DNA from: JBHHYU01 sp046757725
Lineage (GTDB): Bacteria; Desulfobacterota; Binatia; UBA9968
NCBI GenBank assembly: GCA_046757725.1
Contig: JBHHYU010000027.1
Coordinates: 1-32,862 of the forward strand
DNA: 32,862 nt
Reading direction: 5' to 3'
The position numbers and the translations under genes are program-made. How positions within the stretch are numbered: position 1 is the first letter of the stretch; every line of letters begins with the position of its first letter. Under the pieces are notes generated by a model, which was not told where the DNA came from, did no database searches, and saw only the letters and a program-made list of their open reading frames with translations. Below are positions 32,802 to 32,862 of the stretch, in pieces.

Positions 32802-32821
32802 CCCCGTAGCAAGCTGCGGGG
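32802..32821 (+). terminator. Palindromic stem-loop after bioD
   Basis: CCCCGTAGC (32802-32810) and GCTGCGGGG (32813-32821) form a near-perfect GC-rich stem with one U-G pair and a very short loop, 12 bp after the bioD stop. The following AATTAA is AT-rich but not a T-run, so it is either a weak or Rho-assisted terminator or a REP-like palindrome. A similar ACCCGTAGCG string follows at 32827-32836. Confidence 0.5.
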
Positions 32822-32862
32822 AATTAACCCGTAGCGATTAAATTTTTATAGGCCATGCTTGA

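Overview
The window looks like a chromosomal piece from an uncultured, metabolically versatile environmental bacterium. The mix of CaiB/BaiF CoA transferase, several amidohydrolases, a reductive-dehalogenase-like Fe-S protein, a lone molybdopterin oxidase subunit, an alpha-hydroxy-acid oxidase, DUF427 and a TM0106-type nuclease, with moderate GC and many TTG/GTG starts, is what I would expect from soil or sediment lineages such as Methylomirabilota/Rokubacteria, Tectomicrobia or former Deltaproteobacteria. This placement is a tentative inference; there is no rRNA, tRNA or universal marker to fix it. I saw no CRISPR array, prophage or intact transposon.

Layout. 1-600: HigBA toxin-antitoxin remnant with a 5'-broken toxin. 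0.8-4.7 kb: a dehalogenase-like corrinoid/Fe-S protein with a small partner ORF, diverging from an orphan xanthine-dehydrogenase-family catalytic subunit. 4.8-12.3 kb (all minus strand): two MFS transporters, an FMN alpha-hydroxy-acid oxidase, a two-gene betaine/choline-type ABC importer whose permease and binding protein are fused, and an OsmC protein. 12.5-15.1 kb (minus): an ATZ/TRZ-type amidohydrolase and an exported metallo-beta-lactamase-fold hydrolase. 15.6-21.3 kb (plus): CoA transferase, biotin carboxyl carrier protein, biotin carboxylase, a pyruvate/oxaloacetate-type carboxyltransferase without its own biotinyl domain, and an amidohydrolase-2 (decarboxylase/hydrolase) protein. 21.6-24.1 kb (minus): a tandem-DUF427 protein and an exported Deg-like protease. 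24.7-28.0 kb: NAD-dependent epimerase, TM0106-like nuclease and AIM24/TIGR00266 protein. 28.2-32.8 kb (plus): a solute-binding-protein fragment, then sfsA, bioF, bioA and bioD.

How the parts fit. The central plus-strand cluster encodes a complete split biotin-dependent carboxylase flanked by a CoA transferase and an amidohydrolase, which suggests carboxylation or decarboxylation of a small organic acid or ketone. The same window carries the late biotin pathway (bioF-bioA-bioD) that would supply its cofactor. The surrounding importers, oxidases and hydrolases suit a scavenger of small organic compounds. The points most worth follow-up are: (1) a 180-nt chain of hairpins with a possible pseudoknot between bioF and bioA, ending exactly at the bioA start codon; (2) the split carboxylase cluster, including a carboxyltransferase tail that resembles the N-terminus of its carrier protein; (3) a TM0106-like nuclease whose Fe-S cysteine positions are all substituted; (4) a short interspersed sequence present at two distant intergenic sites; and (5) an unannotated pseudogene fragment bounded by an inverted repeat.
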